In this document: in pieces, positions 62,477-64,000 of the stretch
Position numbering within the stretch: position 1 is the stretch's first letter
Layout of the letters: each line of letters starts with the position of its first letter
From: Arthrobacter sp. SLBN-122
GTDB lineage: Bacteria; Actinomycetota; Actinomycetes; Actinomycetales; Micrococcaceae
Assembly: GCF_006715165.1 (NCBI RefSeq)
Contig: NZ_VFMS01000001.1
Coordinates: 434,001-498,000, forward strand
Direction: 5' to 3'
Length of the DNA stretch: 64,000 nt
Translations under genes and position numbers: made by a program
The notes under the pieces: model-generated
What the model was told of the DNA's origin: nothing
Databases searched by the model: none
What the model saw: only the letters and a program-made list of their open reading frames with translations

Positions 62477-64000
62477 AGCCCTGTCGGCTCTTCCACCGTG
62501 AGCTGGGATTCGAACATCCGGAAGTAGCGTCCGCGCAAAGCCACCAGTTCCTTATGGGTGCCCTGCTCCACGATCTGCCCGTCCTCCAGCATGTACACGA
62601 TGTCGGCCTTCTCGATGGTGGCCAGCCGGTGGCTGATGGCAATGATGGTGCTACTGCGGTCTGCGAAGAGGCGGGTAAAGATCCTGTGCTCGGCCAGCGC
62701 ATCAATGGCCGAGGTGGGCTCGTCCATCACCATGAAGGACGCGTCGCGGTAAAAGTTCCGGGCCATGGCCAACCGCTGCCACTGGCCTCCGCTCAGGCCG
62801 CTGCCCTTCCGGCCGCGCGGGTCCTCCATCCAGTTGCTGACGTGGTTGTCCAGGCCGTTGGGCAGTTTGTTGATGAACTCCAGGGCCTCGGCATCGGCGG
62901 CGGCGCGCCGGATCCGCCCGTCGTCGCGCGGGCTGTCCACATCACCGAAGTAGATGTTTTCCGCGGCGGTAGCGAACTCGTACTTGAGGAACTCCTGACT
63001 CAGCACCGCCAGATGGCGGTGCCAGGAGGTGACGTCGACGGCGGCGAGATCCACGCCGTCGAGCAGCACCTGGCCGGAGTCTGGACGGTAAAGGCCGGCA
63101 AGGATGCGGATCAGCGTGGATTTGCCGGCGCCGTTCTCCCCCACGATGGCAATGTGCTGGCCTTGGCGGATGGTCAGGCCGATTCCCCGGATCACTTCAA
63201 TATCGCTGCCCGTGTACGTGAAGCGGATGTCCTTCAGCTCTACTTCCCTGGGCGCTTCCGGCAGCGGCGGGGCGTGTTCGGAGTGCACGGGCATCGCCAT
63301 GAACAGCTCGTAGTCCTTCAGGTTGGCCAAGTCCTCGTCGATGGAGCTCAGGGAGGACACCAGGTTGTTCGCGGTGGACAAAGCGCGGCTGACGATCTGC
63401 TGCACGTACAGGAACTGGCCGACAGGCTGGGCGCGCGCGATGATCTGCCCCACCACCCAGATCAGGGAGACCACCTCCGCGCCGTACTGGAGCGCATCCG
63501 CGGCCAGTTGTTTGGGGATGTAGCGCCGCTGGTAGTCGAGCCGGCGCCGCTCATCCGCGTCCCGGAGCCGGGCACGGAGGTCCATGAGGAAGCCGACAAT
63601 GCCGTAGAGCCGCATTTCAGCAATATGCTGCGGGCGGAGCAGGTTCTGCTCGATCATGCGGCGCTGCCGGCGTGAATCAACCTGAGTGTTCCAGTGGGCG
63701 ATCTGTTCGCGGGACAGCTTGAACTGCAGGTACACGCTGGGCACGATTGCCACGAGGACAATGACGGCGATCCACCAGCTGACCAGCAACAGGGCGCCGA
63801 TGGCAAGGATGACCGAGACCAGCTGCGTGAAAATGGCAGCGATTCGGTCCAGCACCCGGGCGTAGGAATCTGAAAACCTCTTGGCGCGGTCATAGAGGTC
63901 AACGGTTTCCTTGTCGTCGTAGCGCCAAAACTCCAGGGCCAGGAAGCGCTCGTACATTTGGTCACCCACGATGGCGCCCACCTTGAAGCTCATCAGCTGC
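62473..64000 (-). CDS. ABC exporter, membrane plus ATPase domain (partial, 5' end missing)
   Basis: The gene runs off the window edge; about 508 C-terminal residues are present. Membrane spans include VSVILAIGALLLVSWWIAVI and WVVGQIIARA regions, then an ATPase domain: Walker A GENGAGKST, signature LSGGQWQRLAMAR, Walker B FMVMDEPTSAIDA, and the His switch in AISHRL. This is the one-chain exporter (MsbA-like) plan. Substrate cannot be inferred. An ATG at 63993 exists but codons continue upstream. Confidence 0.9.
   Translation of the reverse strand, partial: QLMSFKVGAIVGDQMYERFLALEFWRYDDKETVDLYDRAKRFSDSYARVLDRIAAIFTQLVSVILAIGALLLVSWWIAVIVLVAIVPSVYLQFKLSREQIAHWNTQVDSRRQRRMIEQNLLRPQHIAEMRLYGIVGFLMDLRARLRDADERRRLDYQRRYIPKQLAADALQYGAEVVSLIWVVGQIIARAQPVGQFLYVQQIVSRALSTANNLVSSLSSIDEDLANLKDYELFMAMPVHSEHAPPLPEAPREVELKDIRFTYTGSDIEVIRGIGLTIRQGQHIAIVGENGAGKSTLIRILAGLYRPDSGQVLLDGVDLAAVDVTSWHRHLAVLSQEFLKYEFATAAENIYFGDVDSPRDDGRIRRAAADAEALEFINKLPNGLDNHVSNWMEDPRGRKGSGLSGGQWQRLAMARNFYRDASFMVMDEPTSAIDALAEHRIFTRLFADRSSTIIAISHRLATIEKADIVYMLEDGQIVEQGTHKELVALRGRYFRMFESQLTVEEPTGL

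Overview
The window is GC-rich chromosomal DNA from an actinobacterium. The best match from gene content is the Arthrobacter/Pseudarthrobacter group of the Micrococcaceae. Supporting points are the succinylase lysine/DAP genes of actinobacterial type (dapC, dapD, dapE), guaB3, a Ruc-type FmdB zinc-ribbon gene next to a 5-FTHF cyclo-ligase and galU, a lone SURF1 gene, and many genes with a TANNNT hexamer 5-8 bases before the start codon (leaderless transcripts). No phage, plasmid, rRNA operon, transposase or CRISPR array is visible, so most of the window is core genome with a few accessory patches.

Layout. 1-9 kb: dapE and dapD diverge from a 51-base gap, then a lysozyme-like exported protein, a TetR regulator divergent from galE, gltA, dapC and fdxA. 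Between galE and gltA lies a 23-bp perfect inverted repeat. 9-10.3 kb: a frameshifted gene for an AbiEi-type HTH fused to a DUF559 nuclease, flanked by three copies of a 15-base motif. 10.3-22 kb: typA, an SGNH hydrolase, a peptide/nickel-type ABC importer (two binding proteins, two permeases, fused double ATPase) with a DtxR-like box, and ychF. 22-33 kb: rmuC, ispH, a membrane protein, xseAB, a PPK2 kinase, an alaT-type aminotransferase and a four-gene betaine/choline (OpuC-type) importer. 33-42 kb: pirin, a BadF/NagK-like sugar kinase, LysR with a divergent MFS gene, two Lrp/AsnC regulators around a second MFS gene, corA, and a frameshifted Pr6Pr-type membrane gene. 42-46 kb: two very small genes, a DosR-type palindrome, an exported subtilase with LGFP repeats, an Hrp1-like CBS protein and tRNA-Ala(CGC). 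46-50.7 kb: the galU/rimJ/glpR-like cluster, divergent from ygfA and a Ruc-like FmdB gene that carries a near-perfect CIRCE operator, then a CpaB-like SAF protein. 50.7-55 kb: a 1,410-residue helicase/nuclease-like protein with degenerate ATPase motifs. 55-64 kb: guaA, DUF3817 and SURF1 genes, a PTS IIA protein, glpD, guaB3, an unknown protein and the 3' part of an ABC exporter cut by the window edge.

How parts fit together. DapD, DapC and DapE are three steps of one pathway to meso-DAP/lysine. GuaA and GuaB3 are purine genes. FdxA, GltA and GlpD serve central metabolism. The regulatory sites seen by eye (CIRCE, DosR-like, DtxR-like, CRP/GlxR-like, TetR-like) suggest control of the Ruc homologue by heat shock and, more tentatively, of a small protein by hypoxia and of the peptide importer by iron. 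The most unusual items are the DUF559 nuclease with its flanking motif, the degenerate helicase/nuclease protein and the 23-bp inverted repeat.
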